Part shown: in pieces, positions 10,264 to 20,591 of the stretch
Numbering within the stretch: the stretch's first letter is position 1
Layout of the letters: each line of letters opens with the position of its first letter
From: Arthrobacter sp. PAMC25284
GTDB taxonomy: Bacteria; Actinomycetota; Actinomycetes; Actinomycetales; Micrococcaceae
Length of the DNA: 64,000 nt
NCBI RefSeq assembly: GCF_019443425.1
Contig: NZ_CP080382.1
Coordinates: 3,472,001-3,536,000, forward strand
Direction: 5' to 3'
Notes under the pieces: generated by a model
Told to the model about the DNA's origin: nothing
The model's database searches: none
What the model saw: the letters and a program-made list of their open reading frames with translations, nothing else
Made by a program: the position numbers and the translations under genes

Positions 10264-11241
10264 CGACACCTCGTCGAGGCAGGGGGAGGGCAGCATCGAG
10301 GCGTGGAGGCTATCCGGGGTCTTCCGGAATGGATGCACTGCGGTCACTTCCAGTCACCTCCTGCGACGGCCGCTGTTGGGACGGAGCGGGGGGTTGTAGT
10401 TTTTGATCGTCTGGTGTTGTGTTCTGCGAATGAGACGGAATGCAGCAGGCCTGACTTGCTGTTCTTGTCTTGACCCGTGACCGCCATGGCTGGGACACCC
10501 GATTCACGTCTCAGCGCGACGCATTTTCTGTTCATACCGATAAACATGCGTAGATATTTACCCAACGGCTATCGTGCGAGGATGGCCCCTCATTTGCGGC
10601 GCCGGATTTTTCTCAGCTCCGCTGGAAAACAATGCAAATCCCCCACACGGGGTCCGGACTCGCATCTGCGTTTCCTGCCGAATAATCTGATGTTGGGCCG
10701 ACGCCGCACGCTGGGGTCCGCGGCAGAACGTTGCGGGTGTGCGTATGCACCTCGTTTCGCAAGGGCTCTGTCAATTCGGCGACTCCGGATCGGGCCAACG
10801 CTCTGGTCGTCCTCGATGCCATCATCGTGGGCGATCCGTGAGTAATCAGATCAGCGGATGATCTGTATTCGAGGAGCGGCGGCGGTTGCGGAGTCGGCCG
10901 GCCGCGTGAGCCTGTCGGACAGCGGGCAGCCGGTGGCATGGACGCTCCCATGGAACGGTGAGGGTCGGCGGATGACCGTTGGTCCTCTGCGCGAACAACG
11001 CCTCGGACAGCGCGGGGAGGCTCGAAGGGCCGACCTCTTAAGTATGGGTCGCGACGGATTCCTTCCCGTTCCGCGACGCACGGGCGGGCGGCGTCTCCGC
11101 CTATTGATTCCGGCGCCCGGGACCGAACCACCGGTCGCGGCCTGGCGGGGGCGGCACGCTGCTATCGCAAGCACCAACGGATGTGACAGCTCTGCCCGCT
11201 GCCACACACATGGTTGGAAACTAATACACCAAGGAGGGGAC
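10264..11241. other. Long intergenic stretch, no gene supported
   Basis: This interval of 978 bases lies between the divergent genes at 10,263 and 11,242. Several open frames exist, but none has family resemblance, a good start or a consistent codon pattern. The part near 10,540-10,570 is relatively AT-rich and could hold promoters for either neighbour. I find no tRNA, repeat or terminator here. Confidence 0.5.
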
Positions 11242-11715
11242 ATGGATCCCTACCATTACGACAGAGAAGCAATCGCGCGGTCAACGTATGCGATCCTGCA
11301 GGCACCGTATGAATTGTTGGTCGATGAACTGGAAGACCTGCTGTTCCTAGCCGCGGTGGCGCTGAGACTGGAGCATGCCGTGCCCCACCGCATCGGCCCT
11401 GTCGGCTGGGTGACATCTCACCAAAACATCGTCCTCGAATGGAGAGACAACGAATTCAACTTCGCGGAAGTCTGCGCGCGTGCGATCAACCTGGCCTTGG
11501 CTCAGGCGTGGCTCGATGATTTCCTGGCCGCGGTGTGCCCCGGGGAGAAAGACCCGAAGGCAGCCATGATGGATTACATGGTGGAGCTCGAGGAGCTTTC
11601 GCTTTCGCGCCAGAGGGACATCCCTGTGACTTTTGCCGTTCAAGCGTTTCTCATGACGGAGCCCGAGACCGGCGCGCGGCAGGCGGTGCTGGCTGCACTC
11701 GCCCAAGCCGAGTGA
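11242..11715 (+). CDS. Hypothetical protein, 157 residues
   Basis: The start is the ATG at 11,242, because it follows a strong ribosome-binding site (AGGAGGGG, 11,232-11,239); longer upstream reading frames lack one. The protein is acidic and mostly helical in appearance, begins MDPYHYDREAIARS, and has no signal peptide or membrane segment. I recognise no family. It stands about 225 bases ahead of a tyrosine recombinase in the same direction and so may be an accessory gene of that element. Confidence 0.6.
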   Translation: MDPYHYDREAIARSTYAILQAPYELLVDELEDLLFLAAVALRLEHAVPHRIGPVGWVTSHQNIVLEWRDNEFNFAEVCARAINLALAQAWLDDFLAAVCPGEKDPKAAMMDYMVELEELSLSRQRDIPVTFAVQAFLMTEPETGARQAVLAALAQAE

Positions 11716-11941
11716 GCACGCCGGGACCGGTCAAACCGTGGCGATCTTCCAGCCCAAAGGGCGAATCTCGACAGCCGAACAACCGCCCGGCAGCGCAGGA
11801 GGAGATGAGGACCGTGGCAGACACAAAAAATTTGCAGCCTTCCAAACGTTTGATAAGGACACTTAGCGTTAGTCCCAGAACCAGCGATAAGGATTGTGGC
11901 TCGCGGTGCGGCGTGTGCGGGTGTTTCACGGGGTGTGGAGC

Positions 11942-12910
11942 GTGACGGATCTTCGCGCGTCACCCGGAATCCTGACCGCTGTCCAATGGGAGGACATCGG
12001 TGCCGCGGTCAAGGCGGCCCGTTCGCGGAACACGCAGCGGGCGTACGCGTCGGCGTGGCGGCACTGGTCGTCGTGGTGTGGGCTTCACGGGTTCTGTCCG
12101 CTTCCGGCTGACCCGCGGACTGTGGCGGCCTACTTGACGGATCGCGCCAAAGAAGGCCGGTCGGTCTCCACCCTCGACACGGCGCGCGCCGCCATCCGAA
12201 GCGCGCACAGGGACTCGGCACTCGTCGACCCGACCGCCAACCCCGGGGTGGAACTCGTCCTGAAAGGACTGAAGCGGCAGCAGGGCTCTGCGCCAGTAAC
12301 TCAGGCGCACCCTGTGACAACTGGTGAGCTAAGGCGGATCATCAACGGCATCGACCGCGAGTCTCTACGCGGCAAGCGGGACGCCGCGCTACTGCTGCTG
12401 GGATTCGCCGGAGCCTTCCGCCGGTCCGAACTGGCGGACCTCGCGGTAAGGGATCTGGTGTTTAAGGCGGACGGTGTGATCGTCACACTCCGCCGCAGCA
12501 AGGGTGACCAGGAAGGCAAAGGCGTCGTCGTGGGCATACTCCGTGGGCAGGTGAAGGAGAGCGATCCGCTTTTCGCTGCGCGGGACTGGATCGGTGCCAG
12601 CGGGGTCGAGGGCGCCGCCCCACTCTTCCAGCGCATCGCCTGGTCCGATCTGAGAGCGACAGGCTGGCCGTTGACCGGCCAAACCGTCAACCGCATTTTG
12701 AAAGAGCGTGCAGCCGCTGTGGGGCTGGATGATCTGCATCTGACGGGCCACAGCCTGCGCGCCGGACATGCAACAACCGCTGCGGAAAACGGTATCCCGT
12801 CGGAACGGCTGGCAAGGACGACTCGGCACAAGAACCTCGCGACCCTGGCCCGTTATGTCCGGCCGGCAGAAGTTCTGCGGGATTCAAGCAGTGGCTCCCT
12901 CGGACTCTGA
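11942..12910 (+). CDS. Tyrosine recombinase / site-specific integrase
   Basis: This integrase has an N-terminal core-binding SAM-like domain (SRNTQRAYASAWRHWSSWC) and a C-terminal catalytic domain. The first catalytic arginine is in FAGAFRRSEL, the HxxR box in GHSLRAGHATTA, the second histidine in TTRHKNLATL and the nucleophilic tyrosine in ARYVRP. With a start at the GTG at 11,942 it has 322 residues; a TTG at 11,894 gives 338. It resembles plasmid- and element-borne integrases rather than XerC/D. A replication gene follows about 1.1 kb downstream on the same strand, which fits an integrative element that can replicate when excised. I could not identify its attachment site. Confidence 0.85.
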   Translation: MTDLRASPGILTAVQWEDIGAAVKAARSRNTQRAYASAWRHWSSWCGLHGFCPLPADPRTVAAYLTDRAKEGRSVSTLDTARAAIRSAHRDSALVDPTANPGVELVLKGLKRQQGSAPVTQAHPVTTGELRRIINGIDRESLRGKRDAALLLLGFAGAFRRSELADLAVRDLVFKADGVIVTLRRSKGDQEGKGVVVGILRGQVKESDPLFAARDWIGASGVEGAAPLFQRIAWSDLRATGWPLTGQTVNRILKERAAAVGLDDLHLTGHSLRAGHATTAAENGIPSERLARTTRHKNLATLARYVRPAEVLRDSSSGSLGL

Positions 12911-13997
12911 GCGGCTTATCCGCCCTCGCCTTGCACTACGTACGCTCTCTGTGGGGGAGTGGCGTAAGGTCCGTACTTTCCTGGCCCCGGCGGGTGTGCG
13001 CGTGATGCGCTGCGGCAGCCGTGGGCTCATGTGCATCCCCCCGCAGACTCGGAGCTCCAGCAACGGGTTCGGATAACAGCTTCAGGGGCCTTCGATCTCG
13101 GCCTCGGAGGCTCCGGCAGTTCTTGGTGCTTCTGCAGGCTTGGCGGACGCGACAGTAGATACTGCCGAGCAAGGCGTAGCTTGCGCCGGGCGATTTGGCC
13201 TCTGCCGCATCGCACCTGGGCCCAGCGACGACAGGGATGTCCTGGCAGTACACTCAGCGCCGAGCATTCCAAGGGAGCTGAAGAGTGCGGATGCCATGGC
13301 AGAGCGCGCAGCGGCAGAACCGCCGCCTGACAACGAGGGGCTAGCGTGTCTGCGTTCACCCCATTCTGTCCAGGGGCAACACAACTACGGGCGTGTTGGA
13401 CTGGCCCTGACTTGGTTTCGACGCCGTTAGACCTCTTGATCTAACGCTGACACCGGCATGAACCTGCGGGCTACGGGACCACCGGCACCCCCCCGGCGAG
13501 GAAATCGACTTTTGGACCGTTCGGAACGCGGTTGTATGGCTGAGAATGTTCTCTTCCGAGAAGACCTGTACAAGAGAGAACAAAGCCTCCTATCTTCTCT
13601 TCTCCTTAATTGGTCTAAAAGTCTAACTATCTCTCCATGGGCGCCTTAGCCCTATGGCTACGGGGGAAACGGAGTTGGACTCCTCGTTCCAACTCGATCC
13701 AAATGGTCGATAAAGCGATCCGGGCAGACAAAGGGTGTCCGGTGCCCAACGGACCGCCGAGGCCAGTCCCGAGGACGACCGATCCGTGACTTCGGTCGAG
13801 CAGAGGTCCCTTGGCTATATGGGCTTCATGGGCAACCCTCGAGGTGGAGCAGTTTTGGTTTCCCCGACTGCTCTGTAGTGCCGGCTAGCGGCCATGATCG
13901 TGGCATTTTCATGGTTGTCGCCGGGTGATCCGGGGCAGGACTGGGTTGATGCTGCGCTGGATGTGGCCGTCAGCGAAGTCGACGCATAGAGAATTTT
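12911..13997. other. 1.1-kb stretch between integrase and replication gene, no gene supported
   Basis: Only short, unconvincing open frames occur. An AT-rich patch at about 13,585-13,635 stands out from the GC-rich surroundings. Just before it, near 13,541, is the small palindrome GAGAATGTTCTC. Position between an integrase and a replication protein makes this a candidate for promoter, operator or origin sequence, but no iterons or clear origin boxes are visible. Confidence 0.45.
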
Positions 13998-16900
13998 GTG
14001 AACAGACATCAAGTAGGACATGTTGCCCAGGATCCCGGCGATTCGGCGAAGGCGGTTCCGGTCGTGCCGGAAGCCGCCACCGCCGTCACGGAGGATCAGA
14101 GAAGAACGAGAAGAATGGAAGACACGTCCCCCTCGGAGACAGGGCTCCCGCCCTGGACGGCTGACGACTACGCCGCCAGCATCACCGGTTCCGGCGCCTG
14201 GAAGCTCGCCGACTCCGGTGTTGCACCGCTGGTTGCCGCCGCCCGCGGCTACGTCCGGATCGACAAGACGAACTACGACCAGATGTCCCGCACCATGCAG
14301 GTTGAGGGAAACTCCAAACAGGGTAAGCGCTTCAAGCGGGCCCTGTCAGCTCCCGGCAAGGACGGCATGCTCATGCCGTGGTATTCGCTGGCCGGAAGCA
14401 TGAAGGCCGAGCGGGAAGGCCGGAACCCGGTCCCGCACACCTACCAGGTGCGACCTGAATTCCCGGAAAACGATGACGCCGGTAGGCCGATGAAGTATGA
14501 GTTCGTCGCCAACATCGGCACTCCACTGGACGTGCACCCGGCAATCCCGATTGATTGGATCGACACCACCCCGGTGGTCATGTTCGCCGAAGGAATGCTC
14601 AAAGGCGACGCGGCGCTCTCCGCCTACCTGGTCCACCACGGCATCACCTACTCGGAGCTGCGCTCAGAACGCGTCGAGAACCCGGTCGCGAGGCTGCGCG
14701 AACTGCTTAAGCGGATCCCGCAGGAGGAACGGATCCTGATCGTCTCCATCGGCGGCGTCTACAACGCCTCCGGCAACGCCGTCGACTGGCGCGAAATCGC
14801 GCTGAAAGACCGTATCGGCTGGATCGCATTCGACGCCGACATCGCCGTCAACCCGTCCGTGCACGCAGCCGCGAACAAGCTCTCCACCCAGCTCCTGGAC
14901 AAGTCCAGGATGTCCGAGGTCCTCTACCTGAACCCGGAAGTCACCGCCGAAGACAACGGGGCGATGGCGAAGGCCGGCGTGGACGACTTCCTGGCCAAGC
15001 ACGGCAACTGGGATGCCCTGATCAACCAGCTCGACGACACGATGCCCGACGCGCCGGTCAAGAACGCCGAAGACAAGCCCGGCACCTGGCGGGTCGGGTC
15101 AACCGGCCAGTTCGTGGAAGAGTGCGTGCCGATCAGCTCCGGCGCCAGGGGAACCATCGGCGAATACCGATGGGAGAAGCGTGTCGAGATCGGCGGCCGT
15201 GTCGTTGCCCTGGAAAAGCGCCGCCAGCCGACCGATCAGGAGCTGAAGACCGGCATCTTCAACTCGAACGTCAAGTCCGAGGACATCGAAGAGGGCCCAA
15301 GTCGAAATCGAATTGTCGTGGCACCTGAACGGCCGCGACATCACAGCCACCGTTACCGGCACGGAAGGCATCCTCGGCACGCGTCCAGACGAATGGGACC
15401 GGAAGAAGACGAACATCCCTGCCGAAGTGCTGCTTCACCCGGATTGGCCGCCTGAGGGGCCCCTCGGCCGCAAATGGCTCTCCGCGATCAAGGCAAACCA
15501 GCCCGATGAGATCGCGCGCAAAACCCGTTGGATGCAAACGGGTTGGGTGCCTGTCCAGGACGGCGATCCGGTGTTCCTCATCGGTGACCAGATCGTCGGC
15601 GATGCCCGATCCAGCGCCAACGTCTTGCCGGGCATTGGCCCGCGCGAGATCGACGTGATCGAGAAGTACGGTGTCGGCGAGGACCTGAGCGGGAGCTTCG
15701 CAGACGATGAGAACTTCCGAGCGGGGGTAAGGGAGACCTTCCGGGCCATCATGGACGTCTACATCCATTCGAATGCCTGGACCGACTTGGCCACTTCCAC
15801 GGTCGTCCTGGCCGGCGCGCTGCGCCCCGTGGTGCCGCTCCGGCCCAAGGCCACCATCTTTATTTGGGGTCCCAAGGGCAAGGGCAAGAGCTACACGGCA
15901 GAGTGCATGATGCGCTTCTGGGCCCGGCGCAGGGGCGACTGGCACGAGGAGCTGCCCGGCTCTGCAAAGGACACGCCGGCAGCCATGGAGAACGCCGTCG
16001 CCAGCACCCCCATCTGGGTGGTTGACGACCTGGCCCCGTCCGCCCTGCGCCGACAAGCGGAGCAGGAGGACGCGAAGCTGGCCGATCTCACTCGAGCCAT
16101 CTTCAACAATGCGACCAAGCGCCGCATGAAGACGGACATGACATCCCGGAAGACGTTCAAGCCGACGGCTCAGTTAATCCTGACGGCAGAGAACGAACTC
16201 ACCACACCATCCGCGAAAGAGCGGCTTATCCCGTTGTACCTCGGTCAAGGAAAGCTCCACCCGGACCGCTCCAAGACGGACGCCCTCAACGCGATCGCCG
16301 CCGAGAAGGGGATCCCGGCCCGTTTCACGTCCCAGCTGATCAAGTACGTCCAGTACGCTGCGACCACCCACCCGGGCGGCTGGGCCGCGTACGTCTCCGC
16401 GATGGAGGCCGCCCGCACCCAGCTGAAGCACCAGATCAGCGAACTGATGAAGGACATGGGCGCCGGATCAGGATCCTTGGAACGCACCTCCACGCTGGCC
16501 GCCGACGTAATGATCACCTTCTTCATCCTGGAGAACCTGGCCCGCGAGCTGGACATGGACGATGACTTCATCGAACAGTTCGGATTGGATGCGCCGATGA
16601 ACAGAGCTGTCGTCGAACTCGTGACGGAAGCGCACTCTGAAAACCAGCAAAACCTGCCCGGCATCTCCTTCCTCAGGGCGCTGGCGGCGCTGCTTTCTTC
16701 GGGCAACGCCCACGTCATCTCCGGCGACGACCCCTCACGGGCACCTATCGAGGGAACAGACCAGTCCGAGTCCCTGACGAACCACCGCCTCGGTTGGATC
16801 ATCGGGGGTGCCGACGGGTCACTCCGTCCGAAAGGGGAAACCATCGGGACAGTCGTCACGATCAACAACCAGAAGGTCGTTCTGTTCCACAAAGTGGTCG

Positions 16901-17166
16901 CGTTCAAAGCTGCACAGAAGGAATTCCCGCGGCTCGTCAACTACGGGCAAGGCGAGAGCGCCGCGGCGGCAGGTATCTGGGATGAAGGCCTCGCCGCGGA
17001 CGTCAGCCGGCCCTTCAACGCCAAAACCAAAGCACCGCTCCCGTTCTACAGCTACGAGCGCAAAAATAAGGGCGTAAAAGTCACAGGCATCCCCATTGTG
17101 CTCTCACGACTGCTCGAGGACGGACAGGCGCCCGCAAACAACCCGAAGGAGGAACTCGAGAACTAA
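13998..17166 (+). CDS. Element replication protein: DUF3854/Toprim-like primase domain fused to P-loop ATPase (one frameshift)
   Basis: The N-terminal part looks like a DUF3854 Toprim domain. The glutamate is in VVMFAEGMLKGD and the DxD pair in WIAFDADIAVN, residues expected for metal binding in primase or topoisomerase-type chemistry. The C-terminal part is a helicase-like ATPase with Walker A GPKGKGKS (about 15,871), Walker B WVVDDL (about 16,016) and a sensor-like TAENEL. Together they resemble the primase-helicases of actinobacterial integrative plasmids and phage satellites. The frame breaks near 15,293-15,298 (GGGCCC, one base too many); removing a G joins EDIEEAQVEIELSWHLNGRD smoothly. 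GTG 13,998 is the long start; ATG 14,115 is possible. Restored length is about 1,055 residues. Confidence 0.75.
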
Positions 17167-17751
17167 CGAAGGCGAGTTCCGGGCCCGCCCAGTCCACCCG
17201 GACCCGGAACTCATCCCTCCCTTCCCATGGGGAACAGCCGCGAAAACGCATCGTATTCCGGTTGTTGCGTGCGTGCGTTCCCCCTGTCCCGCTCACCCGT
17301 GCATTTGTCGGTGCGCTGAAGGCGCTGTCGGAACCGGTGATCTAGCACAATCCATCGAAATCATCTGTTATCTTGACGTTGTTTTGCAACGGATTTTGTA
17401 ACGCTGAGTGTCCAATATCGGGCCATTGTCAGCGAGGCGTCCGCAAAGGACCGTTATCGGACGCGGCCCCAGCCGGAGCGGCCGAAAGTCTTATTTGGAC
17501 GAGCTCAGGTGTATCCGAGGCCGCAGGTGTTGTTGCGCCCGGCCGTACCTGTGGACTTCAACGCTTGGTGGAGGAATTCTCTGATCGCTCGGTGTCGCAA
17601 TCCTAGGATTTGAGTCGCCTTGCATTGCATGCGTTTCGAGACACAAGATTTCGAGAACGGAGTCGGATTAGGAGAAGGAGACGGCCGGCCGCAGGTGGAA
17701 CTTTCGGCGAACCTTGCCTCTGGCAAGGCGCATAGTGCCTAGACTACGAGC
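17167..17751. other. Intergenic stretch after the replication gene
   Basis: No gene is supported in these 585 bases. Near 17,384-17,405 two near-identical words (TTTTGCAACG and TTTTGTAACG) lie twelve bases apart in an AT-rich patch. Overlapping them is a weak promoter pattern, TTGACG at 17,373-17,378 and TTGTAA at 17,396-17,401 with 17 bases between. The right end holds the operator-promoter of the next gene, listed separately. Confidence 0.4.
17712..17745 (+). promoter_or_regulatory. Palindromic operator and -10 box of the gene at 17,752
   Basis: CCTTGCC-TCT-GGCAAGG (17,712-17,728) is a perfect palindrome with 7-base arms. A good -10 hexamer, TAGACT, lies at 17,740-17,745, only six bases before the ATG, so the transcript would be leaderless or nearly so. 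The palindrome would occupy the spacer and -35 side of this promoter, where a bound dimer would block RNA polymerase. The regulator is not identified. Confidence 0.55.
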
Positions 17752-18507
17752 ATGAGCCAGTATGACGAAGAGGACCCTCCAATCGAAGAACCCACCGCTC
17801 AGGTCGGGGCCGGCCCCTGGGGCGACGCGGCCCTTGCCGCAAGCGCTTCGCTGCTTGGAGGGATGGTGCCTCCAGCTGCTCCCTACATCGCAGGCGGCGT
17901 AGTCCTTCTTCGAGAACTCGGGAAAAGGGTCAGCGGGCATATTGCCAAGAGGGATGAGTTGTTGCTCGACAGCGGTTCCCGTGCCTCGGGTCTCGATCCG
18001 GCGATCCTGATCGAACGCCTGCTGGGCGACGAAGAACTCACTATGCTGGCCGCCTCGGCAATTGACGCATCGCGTCGGTCGAGGATGCCGGAGAAGGCCC
18101 GCATGCTTGGACGGTGCCTCGGTGCGATAGCAGCCGATGATGCCCGGATTGACGAGGAAGCGCTCTGGGTGGACATCATCGCTCGGATTGAGCGCCCGCA
18201 CCTCAAAGTCGCATCGCTGTTTGTGGGTGACGGCGGCAGATTCGGAACCGGCCAGCCGTTGCCTCTCATACTGCCGCCGAAGAGCCCTGAGGCAATCGGT
18301 GAAGCAACGGGCCTTGGGGCCCTCGTTATGCCACTGATTCAAGACCTCCTGCTAGCGGGCATTCTCATCAAACCGGGAGCTGAGGGCATGACCTACGAAA
18401 TGCCCGACACATACAAGGAAGGTGTCAAGGCCGGTCCCCTCGTCGGAGAACTTCTCAGTAGGCTCTGGGAAGCGCAACAGGAGGACGAGAACAGCCAAGA
18501 AGCCTGA
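17752..18507 (+). CDS. Hypothetical accessory protein with own palindromic operator
   Basis: This 251-residue protein begins MSQYDEEDPPIEEPTAQ and has a hydrophobic Gly/Ala-rich segment at about residues 35-55 (GGMVPPAAPYIAGGVVLL), followed by helical, acidic sequence (SRMPEKARMLGRCLGAIA). The arrangement recalls phage and element proteins with a short membrane-seeking helix, but I recognise no family. It is preceded by a strong -10 box and a palindrome. An open frame beyond its stop carries a motif shared with the gene at 8,953-10,263. Removing one G from GGG at 18,466-18,468 would fuse that tail to this protein, so its real C-terminus is uncertain. Confidence 0.6.
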   Translation: MSQYDEEDPPIEEPTAQVGAGPWGDAALAASASLLGGMVPPAAPYIAGGVVLLRELGKRVSGHIAKRDELLLDSGSRASGLDPAILIERLLGDEELTMLAASAIDASRRSRMPEKARMLGRCLGAIAADDARIDEEALWVDIIARIERPHLKVASLFVGDGGRFGTGQPLPLILPPKSPEAIGEATGLGALVMPLIQDLLLAGILIKPGAEGMTYEMPDTYKEGVKAGPLVGELLSRLWEAQQEDENSQEA

Positions 18508-18508
18508 A

Positions 18509-18745
18509 CCCCATCGCCGTCGGGACCCGGCGCCACTGCTCTCCGCCACCCCGCAATGGATGCGCACCGGAGACAGGACTGACCTGATCGGAATACCGAC
18601 GGACCAAGCCGGAGAGACCGCACCCCAGCCAGCGCCGGTCAGGCCCGCCGTCCTGCGACCGCGCACTTGGACTCGGGACCGGCAGTGCCGGGGATGCCAA
18701 GCTGCCGTCGCCCCTGCGGATTTAGTCTGTCAGCTCCACTCGTGA
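18509..18745 (+). pseudogene. C-terminal fragment sharing the ATPxWMRxGD motif with the 8,953-10,263 protein
   Basis: Frame 2 encodes LLSATPQWMRTGDRTDLIG, followed by IPTDQAG and a proline-rich tail ending at 18,745. This matches LIAATPHWMREGDHTHLIG and SPMDRAG at the end of the leftward 436-residue protein. The match is also visible in the DNA, in inverted orientation. There is no start codon or upstream domain in this frame. It is therefore either the remnant of a deleted relative or the true C-terminus of the preceding gene after correction of a one-base error. Confidence 0.5.
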
Positions 18746-18774
18746 GCGTGTCCCCCCGAGTGTGAGATGCCCCG

Positions 18775-20526
18775 CTACAAGCCTGACAATTCCGGGATGT
18801 CCGGAAGTGCCTTCTGCTCTTCCTCGGAGAGTATTCTCACGAGCACCTTCCCGTCATCGACGCTCCACACGTCGTACAGACCGTCCGGCCCCTCGTCGGC
18901 TCGCTTATAGAACGAGCCGGAGAACGCGTGGGCAAGGTGGCCCAGATCGACCAGCCCTTCCTGCAAGGGGATCCTCCAAGGCATGAGCATCACAGTCGTC
19001 TCTGCGTCGTCCGACACTTGGGGATCGTGTTCGGTCGCGACATATCCCGTGCTAAGGGTCAGTGTCTGCCCTTTGAGCAGGGCTCCCGTACGAAGAATCT
19101 GATGGATGAGGCCTTCCTCGATGTCCGCAAGGTTCGGAAAGTGGAGCCGATGTGGAGTGTGCTCCTGGATGAGGCTGAGCGCCTCGGCCACGTCGTACCA
19201 TAGGTCCGCACTAGTGCCACCCCTTTCCAACAGCGGATCTCGAACGTCCGGAATGGGACCGAAGCGGGGCGCGGCGGCCAAAGTATTTGGAGCTTTCATC
19301 TTGTTATAGAAGCGCAGCGGCGGAAGGACGTCGACGGCAAGCTTCCCATCCGGAGCGTGGACCATTGTGGCCATCTTCGAGGTCTGCTCATCCACATCGA
19401 GCCTCAGAATGACATCTAGAACGCCGTGGACATCAGTCAAACGCGACTCCATGCCCCGTGGACCCAGGTCTGTGGGAATACCTGTTGTGGTGTATTGCCG
19501 GTGGATTACCAGTGAATCAATCTGTTGGTCGTCCGCGTCGAAAAGCACCAGACGCAGTTCACGTTCCCCTTCCGAGATGTTGGAGGTCGGAAACACTGCT
19601 ACGCCTGCGTTCTCAAATTCTCCCCCGAGTCCTCCGGGCAACGCAGATGAACCACTAACGCTCCCAGCCGGCAGCTCCATCGGGCTGCCGAACTTCATGA
19701 AGTCCTGAAGGGCGGTGGCTTCGTCGGACCCAGGCGTTGCAGTTGTGACGAAGTTGATCTTGAGCGGATTCAGTTCAAACGCAACTCGGTTCTTGACGTA
19801 GACGTCCACCTGCACGCTCAGGCGGCCATCGCCCATTAGGGTCGACAACAATATCCCGGGCTTGATGTTCTTCAGCGCCTCGCGTACGTCCTCCCTGTCG
19901 GGAGTCTTGAGCTGGGGCTCCACATGGATTCCATAGAAGTAGAACGGGTCTTCGCGGTTGAGGACCTCCACCGTTTCCTTGAGCTCGTCGGTAAAACCAG
20001 AGACGTCCCTACTCTGAACGTCCTCTTCCCTAATGTTCTTCAGGCGCAATCCCTGAACGATGGACAACGCCATCTCCCGAATGCGCTCAGCGTTCCCGCC
20101 CAGGTAGTAGTCAACGATGTTGGAGTGCTGGCTTGCCCAGAGATCACACCGCGTCAGGCCATCCCAGATTGGTTCCGGCAGACCCTTTGCAGTGACGTAG
20201 TCCGTCAGCCACTTCTTCGCTTCCAAGGTCGCGTCCCATGGCATCACCAGGTGCCACTCGTCCACCTCCAGATCTTTGACGCGCGGGTCGGTGACCAACC
20301 TGTCGACGGACTTCTCCACCTGCTTCTTCTGGTTGTCCGTGAGCGGCCGCGTGAACTTCTTCACCTGATAGACGCGTGTCCTATCGGTTTTGACCAGCAC
20401 GTCAATGCCACCGTCGCCGATGGACGGGGTGATTCGCTCCGCTTCCGGATACTCCGCACTGATGAACATGGCAACCACAGACTCAATGTCCTCGCCGCTA
20501 TATCGCGTCCACTCAACTCGTGACAT
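18775..20526 (-). CDS. Restriction-endonuclease-like protein (Mrr/PD-(D/E)XK N-terminus)
   Basis: This 583-residue protein starts at the ATG at 20,526, which follows AAAGGGA; the longer upstream reading overlaps the neighbouring gene and is unlikely. Near the N-terminus, GDGGIDVLVKTDRTRVYQVK (residues 37-56) gives D42 and Q54-x-K56. This is the D...QxK form of the PD-(D/E)XK core used by Mrr and Holliday-junction-type nucleases. The remaining 500 residues are soluble and unrecognised, with a probable beta-rich region around residues 250-400; they could sense the trigger. The gene lies 65 bases downstream of the HEPN/zinc-ribbon gene on the same strand, so both probably form one operon, most plausibly an anti-phage one. 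Confidence 0.65.
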   Translation of the reverse strand: MSRVEWTRYSGEDIESVVAMFISAEYPEAERITPSIGDGGIDVLVKTDRTRVYQVKKFTRPLTDNQKKQVEKSVDRLVTDPRVKDLEVDEWHLVMPWDATLEAKKWLTDYVTAKGLPEPIWDGLTRCDLWASQHSNIVDYYLGGNAERIREMALSIVQGLRLKNIREEDVQSRDVSGFTDELKETVEVLNREDPFYFYGIHVEPQLKTPDREDVREALKNIKPGILLSTLMGDGRLSVQVDVYVKNRVAFELNPLKINFVTTATPGSDEATALQDFMKFGSPMELPAGSVSGSSALPGGLGGEFENAGVAVFPTSNISEGERELRLVLFDADDQQIDSLVIHRQYTTTGIPTDLGPRGMESRLTDVHGVLDVILRLDVDEQTSKMATMVHAPDGKLAVDVLPPLRFYNKMKAPNTLAAAPRFGPIPDVRDPLLERGGTSADLWYDVAEALSLIQEHTPHRLHFPNLADIEEGLIHQILRTGALLKGQTLTLSTGYVATEHDPQVSDDAETTVMLMPWRIPLQEGLVDLGHLAHAFSGSFYKRADEGPDGLYDVWSVDDGKVLVRILSEEEQKALPDIPELSGL

Positions 20527-20591
20527 CCAGATTCCCTTTCTCAATCGTTCCCAGATCATGTACGCGGTGACGCGCCACCCTGCCTCTAGTT

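Noticed and set aside
12911..13997. Small genes between the integrase and the replication gene
   Set aside because: Open frames here have no ribosome-binding site, no family resemblance and no consistent third-position pattern.
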